In this document: positions 1 to 6,291 of the stretch, one piece after another
Layout: the number at the start of each line of letters is the position of its first letter
How positions within the stretch are numbered: the first letter of the stretch is position 1
Assembly (NCBI GenBank): GCA_000715635.1
Contig: KL569101.1
Coordinates: 182,823-189,118, forward strand
Reading direction: 5' to 3'
Length of the DNA stretch: 6,296 nucleotides
Source of the DNA: Streptomyces violaceus
GTDB taxonomy: Bacteria; Actinomycetota; Actinomycetes; Streptomycetales; Streptomycetaceae
Position numbers and translations under genes: made by a program
The notes under the pieces: generated by a model
What the model was told of the DNA's origin: nothing
The model's database searches: none
Seen by the model: only the letters and a program-made list of their open reading frames with translations

Positions 1-24
1 ATCAGAGATGTGTATAAGAGACAG
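1..24. other. Sequencing-library adapter (Tn5/Nextera mosaic end), not genomic
   Basis: Bases 6-24 read AGATGTGTATAAGAGACAG, the 19-bp Tn5 mosaic end used in Nextera tagmentation libraries. The five bases before it (ATCAG) do not match the current Illumina Nextera tails. From memory they match the 3' end of the older adapter ending in CGCCATCAG, used in early Nextera kits and 454 libraries. Native sequence therefore starts at about base 25. Any translation through this segment is artificial: the minus-strand frame gives VSYTHL and the plus-strand frame gives MCIRDS, both familiar contaminant peptides in databases. It also marks the left edge as a read or contig end. Confidence 0.96.
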
Positions 25-2140
25 CGGCCGCGGCTGCCCGTACCTCGGCGGCGGTGTCGCGCAGGGCGGAGGCGAGGGCGCGGCCTGTCCCGGGCGGCAG
101 CGTCTCGGTGAGCACGGCGACCGCCTCGCGCCGGACGGCGGACGCGGGGTCGGTCAGGTAGGGCTGGAGGGCGTCGAGTTCGGGTTCCTCATCGGCCAGG
201 GCGACGAGTTCGAGTAGGCGGGCGGAGGACTGCTCGGGGGCGGGAGCGGGGGACGCGGACGGCGCGGTCTGCAGCGGCTGCTCAGCTCCGGCTGCCCCCA
301 CCTGGGCAGCCACCGGAGCCACATCCCGGGGCCCGGCCATCGCCACGTCCTCGGCGTGGACCTCGCCGATCACACGGGAGGGGCCGCCGACGGGGGTGAA
401 GCCGTCGACCGGAACGAGATAGGGAGCCACGGGACGGGCCGTGAACTCCATCGCACCAGAGGGGGACTTGTGCAGATCGAGGTGGTGGAACCAGGACGTG
501 TCGTCGCGCTGGGGGTGGTCGAGTCGGTCGTGGTAGAGGCCCCAGCGGGACTCCGTGCGGGCCAGGGAGGACCGGGCGGCCATCTCCGCGCAGTCGCGGA
601 TGAAGGTGACCTCCGCGCAGCGCATCAGTTCGTGCGCGGTGTGGGCGCCCATCTCGGCGATGTCGGCGTGCATCCGCTCGAACGATTCCAGGGCGAGCGA
701 CAGGCGGGCGCCGGACTTCGGAGGGGCCACGTAGTCGTTCACGAAGCGGCGCAGCTTGTACTCGACCTGGGGCTGCGGCGGGCCGTCGGGGTTGCGCAGC
801 GGGCGGTAGATCAGCTCGTGCGCCTCCCGGAGCTGCCGCTCCGGCAAGTCGCCCGCGTAGGCCTGGTACTGGGAGGCGTCCGCACCCGCGAGGTCGCCGT
901 AGACGAACGCGCCGATCATGTAGTTGTGCGGCACGCAGGCCAGGTCGCCGGCCGCGTACAGCCGGGGCACGGTCGTACGGGCGTGATCGTCGACCCGGAC
1001 GCCGGAGGCGGAGTGGCCGCCGCACAGGCCGATCTCGGAGATGTGCATCTCGATGTCGTGGGTGCGGTAGTCGTGGCCGCGGCCGGAGTGGAAGGTGCCG
1101 CGGGTCGGGCGTTCGGTCGAGTGGAGGATCGTCTCCAGGGCCGAGACCGACTCCTCGGGGAGGTGGCTCAGCTTCAGGTAGACCGGGCCCCGGTCGGACG
1201 CGACCTCCGCCGCGAACTCGGCCATCATCTGGCCCGACCAGTAGTCGGAGTCGACGAAGCGCTCGCCGTGCCGGTTGACCTGGTAGCCGCCGAAGGGGTT
1301 GGCGACATAGGCGCAGGCCGGGCCGTTGTAGTCCTTGATCAGCGGGTTGATCTGGAAGCACTCGATGCCGGTGAGTTCGGCGCCCGCGTGGTAGGCCATG
1401 GCGTAGCCGTCGCCCGCGTTGGTGGGGTTCTCGTAGGTGCCGTACAGGTAGCCGGAGGCGGGCAGGCCGAGGCGGCCGCAGGCGCCGGTCGCGAGGATCA
1501 CCGCGCCCGCACGGACCTGGACGAACTGCCCCGTACGGGTGTTGAAGCCCGCCGCGCCGACGGCGCGCCCCTCGGCGGTGAGGACACGCACCGGCATCAC
1601 CCGGTTCTCGATGCGGATCCGCTCCCGCATCTCGCGGCGCCGCAGCTGCCGGTACAGGACCTTCTTGACGTCCTTGCCCTCCGGCATGGGCAGCACGTAG
1701 GAGCCGGAGCGATGGACCTGGCGGACCGCGTAGTCGCCGTGCTCGTCCTTCTCGAACTTCACACCGTACGACTCCAGCCGCTGCACCATGCCGAAGCCTC
1801 GGGTGGCGGTCTGGCGGACGGTGGACTGGTCGACGATTCCGTCGTTGGCGCGGGTGATCTCCGCGACGTAGTCGTCGGGTTCGGCGCGGCCCGGGATGAC
1901 CGCGTTGTTGACGCCGTCCATGCCCATGGCGAGCGCGCCGGAGTGGCGGACGTGGGCCTTCTCCAGCAGCAGTACGTTCGCGCCGTGCTCCGCTGCGGTC
2001 AGTGCCGCCATGGTGCCGGCGGTGCCGCCGCCGATGACGAGGACGTCGCAGGTCAGTTCCTCGGCGTCGGCGAGGGACGGGACGGCCAGGGAGGTGTCCG
2101 CAGGGGGGTTCACGGAGGTGGTCACCGGGGTGCCTTTCAC
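25..2140 (-). CDS. AprA-like FAD flavoprotein (fumarate reductase/APS reductase alpha family) with C-terminal HEAT repeats, 3'-truncated
   Basis: Predicted cytoplasmic FAD-dependent oxidoreductase subunit, 705 native residues before the contig edge. The open frame runs on to a TGA at bases 2-4, but that stop and residues 706-712 come from adapter. The N-terminal dinucleotide-binding fold has the GxGxxG motif at residues 37-42 and the ribose-binding acidic residue E60. A second FAD segment (VILATGA) is at 214-220, NAGDGYAMAYHAGAEL at 241-256, and YAAGD at 395-399. H376 lies in GGHSASG, and CVPHNY at 402-407 resembles the AprA-type PH(K/N)(F/Y) block. These features fit the alpha subunit of APS reductase better than succinate dehydrogenase. 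Residues about 600-638 are a Pro/Ala linker and about 639-705 look like HEAT repeats. The start is uncertain. GTG at 2140 overlaps the ATPase stop by 4 bases (GTGA), whereas GTG at 2125 has an AAAGG ribosome site 7 bases upstream. A ferredoxin partner is encoded four genes upstream. The reaction catalysed is unknown. Confidence 0.88.
2133..2137 (-). promoter_or_regulatory. Candidate ribosome binding site for an internal GTG start of the flavoprotein
   Basis: AAAGG on the minus strand overlaps the end of the ATPase stop codon and lies 7 bases before GTG 2125. The sequence before GTG 2140 has no comparable site. The mature flavoprotein may therefore start at 2125, five residues shorter. Confidence 0.45.
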
Positions 2141-2976
2141 GTACCGAGCGAGGTGAGGACGTCGCGCCGCAGGGCCACGCGCGCCGGGTGGTCGTGCGCG
2201 CCCCGGTCACGCGGATGGGGCACGTCCCGTACTGCGACGAGGCCGCCCGCGCCGAGCAGTGCGACACGGTCGCCGAGGAAGAGGGCCTCGTCCACGTCGT
2301 GGGTGACGAAGACGACGGTCGCGCCCGTGCCGTGCAGCACCTCCACCAGCAGGTCCTGCATGCCCGCCCGGGTCTGGGCGTCGAGCGCGCCGAACGGCTC
2401 GTCCATCAGGACGGCGCGCGGGCGGGCGGCCAGGGCGCGGGCCAGCTGGACGCGCTGGCGCTGCCCGCCGGAGACCCGGTGCGGCAACTGCCGTGCCTGT
2501 GTGCCGAGTCCGACCCGCTCCAGCCAGGCCTGGGACTGGTCCCGGCGCTCGGATCGGGGCACACCGCGGATGGCGAGGGGCAGTTCGACGTTGGCGCGCA
2601 GGGTGCGCCAGGGGAGCAGGGCGTCCTCCTGGAAGACCAGGGCGCGGTCGGCCGCGGGGCCGGTCAGCGGGTGTCCATCCTGGGTGATCTCACCGGCCAG
2701 CGGCGACAGCAGGCCGGCCAGGGTGCGCAGGAGGGTCGACTTGCCGCAGCCGGACGGGCCGACGACGGTGAGGATCTCGCCGGGGGCGATGTCCAGGCCG
2801 ACGTCGTCCAGGGCGGGTGCGCCGGGGCGGCCGAGGGAGGCGCCCGACAGGGTGAGCCGGGTGCCGCGCACCGGCGGGCCGGCGACGGCCTCGGACGAGG
2901 CGCTCGGGGCGGACTCCTTCGACGCGCTCACACCGGTCTCGGGCGAGGTGCCGACGGTCTCAGACGAGGTGCTCAT
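2137..2976 (-). CDS. ABC transporter ATP-binding protein, SsuB/TauB/NrtD family
   Basis: This 279-residue ATPase would energise import through the permease encoded just upstream, at the inner face of the membrane. All nucleotide-binding motifs are intact: Walker A GPSGCGKST at residues 73-81, Q-loop Q116 in VFQEDALLPW, signature VSGGQRQR at 168-175, Walker B VLMDEP at 189-194 with E193 as the expected catalytic base, D-loop ALDA at 197-200, and switch H226. The VFQ...LLPW and MDEPFGALDA sequences are typical of the nitrate/sulfonate/taurine importer class. The first 38 or so residues are Ser/Ala/Glu-rich and precede the ABC fold. The ATG at 2976 is supported by a GAGGAGG ribosome site 6 bases upstream. 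The gene overlaps the permease by 17 bases and shares GTGA with the flavoprotein gene if that begins at 2140. Confidence 0.95.
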   Translation of the reverse strand: MSTSSETVGTSPETGVSASKESAPSASSEAVAGPPVRGTRLTLSGASLGRPGAPALDDVGLDIAPGEILTVVGPSGCGKSTLLRTLAGLLSPLAGEITQDGHPLTGPAADRALVFQEDALLPWRTLRANVELPLAIRGVPRSERRDQSQAWLERVGLGTQARQLPHRVSGGQRQRVQLARALAARPRAVLMDEPFGALDAQTRAGMQDLLVEVLHGTGATVVFVTHDVDEALFLGDRVALLGAGGLVAVRDVPHPRDRGAHDHPARVALRRDVLTSLGT

Positions 2977-3838
2977 CGCGTGCCTCCTCGGATGCGGGGC
3001 CGCCGGATGCGGCGGCGGGGGCGGCCGGCGCGGACTTCACGGACCGGGCGGGCCGGGGCGGCCGGGCTCCGGGGACGTAGGCGGTGCGGGGCAGCCAGCG
3101 GGTGAGGCGGCGGCCCAGCAGTTCCACGGCGGTGGAGGTGAGCCAGCCGAGCACGCCGATGGTGACCATGCCGACGAACACGCCCGGGTAGTCGACGACG
3201 GTGTAGTCCTGCCAGGTGCGGTAGCCGACCCCGTACTGGCCGGAGATCATCTCGGCGGAGATCACGCAGATCCAGGACACGCCGATGCCGACGGACAGGC
3301 CGCCGAACACGCCGGGCAGCGCGCCCGGCAGGACGACGGAGCCCAGGATCCGCCACCGGCCGCCGCCCATGGTGCGCACCGCCTCCTCCCACATGGGCGT
3401 CAGGGCGCGCACCGCGTGCCGGGTGGAGACCAGGACCGGGAAGAAGGCGGCGGTGCAGGTGATGAAGACGATGCCCTGTTCGTTGGAGGGGAAGAGCAGG
3501 ATCGCGACAGGGACGAGCGCGATGGCCGGGATCGGGCGGATCACTTCCAGCACCGGGCCGAGCAGGTCCTCGGCGAGCCGCGAGCGCGCCACGAGCACGC
3601 CCGTGGCGACGCCCAGGACGGCGGCCAGCAGGAAGCCCGTGAGGATCCGGGTGAGGCTGTCGGTCAGGTCCGTCCAGTAGTCCGGCCCGGACAGCCGGGC
3701 GGCGAACGCCCGGGCCACGTCGGTGACCGTCGGGAACTGCGAGAAGCGCAGCCACAGGTCGACGTTCAGGCTGGTCAGCGCCTGCCACAGGCCGAGGGCG
3801 ACGGCCAGGGAGGCCACGCGGAGCGCATAACGCGTCAC
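2960..3838 (-). CDS. ABC transporter permease, SsuC/TauC family (BPD_transp_1)
   Basis: This 292-residue integral membrane protein forms the translocation path of the importer, presumably as a homodimer. I count about six hydrophobic segments, near residues 6-20, 65-84, 104-116, 122-141, 179-197 and 221-242. The cytoplasmic EAA loop that docks on the ATPase is clear at about 152-176, with EEAVRTMGG followed by VVLPGALP. RPIPAIALVP at 101-110 is typical of the sulfonate/nitrate/taurine permeases. The frame is open upstream to 3979, but that part lies inside the binding-protein gene and is Arg-rich and non-homologous. I therefore place the start at GTG 3838, where GTGA overlaps the preceding TGA and a GGAG site lies 8 bases upstream. 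The last 40 or so residues form a Pro/Ala/Ser-rich, probably cytoplasmic tail that runs into the ATPase gene. Confidence 0.93.
   Translation of the reverse strand: MTRYALRVASLAVALGLWQALTSLNVDLWLRFSQFPTVTDVARAFAARLSGPDYWTDLTDSLTRILTGFLLAAVLGVATGVLVARSRLAEDLLGPVLEVIRPIPAIALVPVAILLFPSNEQGIVFITCTAAFFPVLVSTRHAVRALTPMWEEAVRTMGGGRWRILGSVVLPGALPGVFGGLSVGIGVSWICVISAEMISGQYGVGYRTWQDYTVVDYPGVFVGMVTIGVLGWLTSTAVELLGRRLTRWLPRTAYVPGARPPRPARSVKSAPAAPAAASGGPASEEARDEHLV
2983..2989 (-). promoter_or_regulatory. Strong ribosome binding site of the ATPase gene
   Basis: GAGGAGG on the minus strand, 6 bases before ATG 2976 and within the permease coding region. It is the strongest Shine-Dalgarno sequence in the window. 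It supports translation from ATG 2976, and so the Ser/Ala/Glu-rich N-terminal extension of the ATPase. Confidence 0.8.
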
Positions 3839-5211
3839 GACGCCTGCTCCAGAGCGTCGGCGTAGGAGACGACCCGCGCCCCGCCGTGCCCGGCGATGTA
3901 CGCCTGCGCGGTCTCGGGTGCGACGAAGGGCAGCAACTCGGAGCCGTCGGCCACCCACACGGCCTTGTCGGCGAACCACAGGGTGCCAGTGGTGGTGTCG
4001 GGGACGTAGGCGGCGCGGACGGCGTCACGGTGCCCGGCCACGTAACGCAGCAGCAGGGAGGGGGAGTTGAAGGTGGTGGTCTTCGAGGCGCCCTTGGGCC
4101 AGGCCTCGCTCGCGGCCGGTGCGGGCTTCGTGGCGAGGTGCTTGGTGTACGCCGTCGGGCCGAGGGCCTTCTTCACGTACTGGTCGTCGACGAAGGAGTC
4201 GACGTCCACATCGCCGGTGAGCTTCGCCGACTTGAGGATCGAGACGTCCTTCTTCAAGGCGGAGACGAGCTGGGGCTTGATCGCCGGGTCGAAGGTGGCG
4301 ATGCCGTGAGCGCCGTTGTAGAGGTAGACGACCTCGGCGGGCAGGCCCGTCGCCTTCGCGACCTTCTCGGCGGAGTCCACCGGGTGGTCGTTCAGATAGT
4401 CCGTCGCCTCCGCCTGTGCCTTCAGGAAGGCGTCCAGCACGGCGGGCCGCTCCTTGGCGAAGTCCTCGCGGGCGGTGACGCCGTGGAAGGTGGGCAGATT
4501 CAGCCGGGCCCCGTCGTACAGGGCCTTCGCCTTGCCCTGATAGGCGAGCAGGCCCGGCCAGGCGACGAACTGGGACAGCGCGTCCGCGCTGCCCGCGGTG
4601 AGAGCGGAGGCGCCGACGGAGGGCTGCTGGTTGAGCTTCTCGATGCCGCTGTTCGGGTCGATGCCGGCGCGCTGCAGGGCCCGTACGAGGGTGCCGTCGG
4701 CGGCCGAGCCGACGCTCGTGGAGACCTTCTGGCCCTTCAGGTCCTTCAGGGAGGCAAGCTTGGAACCGGGCGCGGTGACGATGGTGTTGAGGCCGCCGCG
4801 GAGGTTGTAGCCGGTGACCGAGACCAGGCGGGTGGGGCTGTTCAGCTGCTTGCCGCGGGCCGCGTTGATGAGCAGCGGGAAGTCGCCCATCGAGCCGATG
4901 TCGATCTTCCCGGCGGTCATCTGGGCGGTGATCGGCGCGCCCGTGGCGTAGTCCTGCCAGTCGACCTTGTAGGTGATGCCGTCGGGGCGGGCGTTCAGCT
5001 GCTTCTCGAAGTAGCCGAGGGAGCGGAGCAGGGTGCCCGCCGTGACGGTGTTGATCGTCCTGGACTGGTAGCCGACGGTGACGGTGACCGTGGAGCCGCT
5101 GCCGGCCTCGGCGTCACCGCCGCAGGCGCTGAGCGGGAGCAGGAGGACGACGGCGGATACCGCGACTGCGGTGCGTTTCAGTGTGGTGCGGGACGTGATG
5201 GTTCGGGACAT
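3835..5211 (-). CDS. ABC substrate-binding lipoprotein (SsuA/TauA/NMT1-like) with NosL-like C-terminal domain
   Basis: This 458-residue extracytoplasmic binding protein should be tethered to the outer face of the membrane. It has a basic N-terminus, a hydrophobic stretch at about 15-28 and a lipobox LSAC at 27-30, so C30 should be lipidated. The binding fold covers about 42-350. GSMGDFPLLINAARG at 106-120 and SLKDLKGQKVSTSVGS at 154-169 match the pattern of sulfonate/nitrate/taurine receptors. These proteins are usually about 310-350 residues, so this one carries roughly 100 extra. The extension at about 370-455 (AAYVPDTTTG, ELLPF, GHGGARVVSYADAL) resembles the C-terminal half of NosL, the copper-binding accessory protein of nitrous oxide reductase. 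It lacks the N-terminal Cys/Met copper site of NosL, and I see no Met or Cys within the extension. The ATG at 5211 has GAGAGG 11 bases upstream, overlapping the ferredoxin stop. The ligand is not determinable; a small oxyanion or sulfonate is inferred from the family. Confidence 0.93.
   Translation of the reverse strand: MSRTITSRTTLKRTAVAVSAVVLLLPLSACGGDAEAGSGSTVTVTVGYQSRTINTVTAGTLLRSLGYFEKQLNARPDGITYKVDWQDYATGAPITAQMTAGKIDIGSMGDFPLLINAARGKQLNSPTRLVSVTGYNLRGGLNTIVTAPGSKLASLKDLKGQKVSTSVGSAADGTLVRALQRAGIDPNSGIEKLNQQPSVGASALTAGSADALSQFVAWPGLLAYQGKAKALYDGARLNLPTFHGVTAREDFAKERPAVLDAFLKAQAEATDYLNDHPVDSAEKVAKATGLPAEVVYLYNGAHGIATFDPAIKPQLVSALKKDVSILKSAKLTGDVDVDSFVDDQYVKKALGPTAYTKHLATKPAPAASEAWPKGASKTTTFNSPSLLLRYVAGHRDAVRAAYVPDTTTGTLWFADKAVWVADGSELLPFVAPETAQAYIAGHGGARVVSYADALEQAS
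3847..3850 (-). promoter_or_regulatory. Ribosome binding site of the permease gene
   Basis: GGAG on the minus strand, inside the last codons of the binding-protein gene, lies 8 bases before GTG 3838. Together with the GTGA stop/start overlap it decides the permease start. Confidence 0.65.
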
Positions 5212-5222
5212 GGCGGTTCGGG

Positions 5223-5228
5223 CCTCTC
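5223..5228 (-). promoter_or_regulatory. Ribosome binding site of the substrate-binding protein gene
   Basis: GAGAGG on the minus strand shares two bases with the ferredoxin TGA stop and sits 11 bases before ATG 5211, slightly longer than usual. The overlap suggests that translation of the two genes is coupled. Confidence 0.55.
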
Positions 5229-5454
5229 ACCGGAGCAGATAGGGCATGTTGACCGTGACGGCTCCGGTGGGGCATCGGGCCGCGCACGGGCCGCAGTACC
5301 AGCACTCGTCGACATGCATGTACGCCTTGCCGTTGCTCTCGTCGATGGCGAGGGAGTCCAGCGGGCACATGTCCACGCAGAGCGTGCAGCCGTCGATGCA
5401 CTTCGACTCGTCGATGGTCACGGGCACGTCGGCCCGCTGGGGCGCCAAGGGCAT
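5227..5454 (-). CDS. 2x[4Fe-4S] ferredoxin, AprB-like
   Basis: A 75-residue electron carrier with eight cysteines in two motifs: C19-x3-C23-x2-C26-x3-C30-P and C51-x2-C54-x2-C57-x3-C61-P. Two [4Fe-4S] clusters are expected. The second half (DECWYCGPCAARCPTGAVTV) closely resembles the second cluster region of APS reductase beta subunits, including W52 next to the first cysteine. In AprB a tryptophan at this place lies in the electron path to the FAD of AprA. The likely partner is the AprA-like flavoprotein at the far end of the operon, which would make a two-subunit enzyme. The first motif has three residues between its first two cysteines instead of the usual two. No signal peptide is seen, so it should be cytoplasmic. 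ATG 5454 has GGAGA 6 bases upstream. GTG at residue 10 is a less likely alternative start. Confidence 0.92.
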   Translation of the reverse strand: MPLAPQRADVPVTIDESKCIDGCTLCVDMCPLDSLAIDESNGKAYMHVDECWYCGPCAARCPTGAVTVNMPYLLR

Positions 5455-5459
5455 GGCTG

Positions 5460-5464
5460 TCTCC
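5460..5464 (-). promoter_or_regulatory. Ribosome binding site of the ferredoxin gene
   Basis: Read on the minus strand this is GGAGA, with GGAG ending 6 bases before ATG 5454. It supports that start over the internal GTG at codon 10. It lies in the 36-base gap after the regulator gene, where I see no clear promoter or terminator. Confidence 0.7.
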
Positions 5465-5490
5465 AGGGATCTGCGCGAGCGGGGTGGTTA

Positions 5491-6288
5491 CTAGGACCGG
5501 TGCAGCAGGCCGCTCATGGTGATGCGGTCGCCGCGGAAGCGGATGAACTCCAGGTCGACCGGGCGGCCGTCCGCGAGGTGGGTGAGGCGTTCCAGCATGA
5601 GGACGGCGGTGCCGCGCGGGGCCTCGAGCACGGCGGCCGAGTGGGTGTCCGCGCTGACCGCTTCCAGGGTGATCTCGGCGTGGCCGAGAGGCTGGCCGGT
5701 GACGGCTTCCAGGAGGCGGAAGACGTCGGTGTTCTCCAGGTCGGCGCCGAGCAGTCCGGTGCCGATGTCGAGAGGGACGTAGGTGAGATCGAGGGACAGG
5801 GGGAGGCCGTTCAGACGGCGCAGGCGTTCGATGTAGAGGACGTCGGTGCCGGGCGCGAGGTGGAGGCGTTCGGCGACCGGCGCGGGTGCCGGGGCGGGGC
5901 CCATGGTGCGGACCTCGTTGGTGACCCGGCCGTGTTCGCGGAGGGTTTCCGCGAGGCCCATCAGGCGGTCGAGACCGTGGGGGTACTTGTGGGCCACGAC
6001 CACGGTGCCGACGCCGGGCTGGCGTTCCACGAGGCCCTCGGCCCGCAGCAGGTCGAGTGCCTCACGGACCGTGTTGCGGCTGGCGCCGTAGTCGGTGGCG
6101 AGGGTCGACTCGTGGGGGAGGGTGCCGCCGGGGAAGGCGCCGGTGAGCAGCTGCTGGCGGAGCAGGTCCGCCAGTTGCCTGGCCCGGTCGGCGCGCAGCC
6201 GTCGCCGCGCGCGGTGGGCGGCGACGGTGGTCGCGGCTCCCGGTCCGGCGTGGTCTCGGCTGCGGTCGATGGGCATGGCTCGGACCAT
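5491..6288 (-). CDS. GntR-family transcriptional regulator, HutC subfamily (wHTH + UTRA)
   Basis: A 265-residue DNA-binding regulator. The winged helix-turn-helix spans about 37-100, with LPHESTLATDYGASRNTVRE at 57-76 as the typical GntR helix-turn-helix and LVERQPGVGTVV at 86-97 as the wing. Residues about 110-258 form a UTRA-type effector domain of the HutC subfamily, seen in VLYIERLRRLNGLPLSLDLTYVP and in the C-terminal VDLEFIRFRGDR. It is 36 bases upstream of the ferredoxin gene and on the same strand, so it is probably the first gene of the operon and a ligand-released repressor of it. The effector may be the imported compound or a product of it, but this is inference. Two starts are possible: ATG 6288, with GGAT/AGG only a few bases upstream, or ATG 6276 (MPIDRS). 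The promoter lies beyond the window edge. Confidence 0.93.
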   Translation of the reverse strand: MVRAMPIDRSRDHAGPGAATTVAAHRARRRLRADRARQLADLLRQQLLTGAFPGGTLPHESTLATDYGASRNTVREALDLLRAEGLVERQPGVGTVVVAHKYPHGLDRLMGLAETLREHGRVTNEVRTMGPAPAPAPVAERLHLAPGTDVLYIERLRRLNGLPLSLDLTYVPLDIGTGLLGADLENTDVFRLLEAVTGQPLGHAEITLEAVSADTHSAAVLEAPRGTAVLMLERLTHLADGRPVDLEFIRFRGDRITMSGLLHRS

Positions 6289-6291
6289 ACC
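6272..6291. promoter_or_regulatory. Imperfect inverted repeat over the regulator start, candidate autoregulatory operator
   Basis: On the plus strand GGCATGG (6272-6278), a 6-base spacer and CCATACC (6285-6291) form an inverted repeat matching at 6 of 7 positions. It covers both possible ATG starts of the GntR gene. GntR-family operators are often short inverted repeats near the regulator's own start, so autoregulation is plausible. However, the half-sites are short, contain the start codons themselves, and only 8 bases of upstream sequence are visible. Confidence 0.25.

Noticed and set aside
24..31. NotI-like GCGGCCGC site at the left edge
   Set aside because: Its first base belongs to the adapter, and such sites arise by chance in sequence of this GC content. 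It is not evidence of a cloning junction.
8..217. Small plus-strand open frame beginning MCIRDS
   Set aside because: The first codons are translated adapter and the rest is antisense to the flavoprotein gene.
282..2267. Minus-strand open frame of 661 codons overlapping the flavoprotein
   Set aside because: It is Arg/Pro/Gly-rich out-of-frame translation of the flavoprotein gene. The FAD motifs are all in the other frame.
2188..3105. Plus-strand open frame of 305 codons opposite the ATPase
   Set aside because: It has Gly/Ala/Arg/Gln-rich low-complexity translation with no recognisable fold. The opposite strand encodes intact Walker and signature motifs.
356..3865. Very long plus-strand open frame (1169 codons)
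   Set aside because: It is antisense to three well-supported genes. Its translation is rich in Arg, Gly, Ala, Val and Asp with no domain motif, as expected for a shadow frame in very GC-rich DNA.
3839..3979. Upstream extension of the permease frame to 3979
   Set aside because: These 47 codons are Arg-rich, lie inside the binding-protein gene and precede a well-placed GTG with its own ribosome site and GTGA overlap.
2973..4028. Minus-strand open frame of 351 codons across the permease
   Set aside because: It is Pro/Arg-rich frame-shifted translation. The permease with its EAA loop lies in the neighbouring frame.
5114..5401. Minus-strand open frame of 95 codons overlapping the ferredoxin and binding protein
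   Set aside because: It is a His/Arg-rich out-of-frame product spanning two real genes with clear motifs in other frames.
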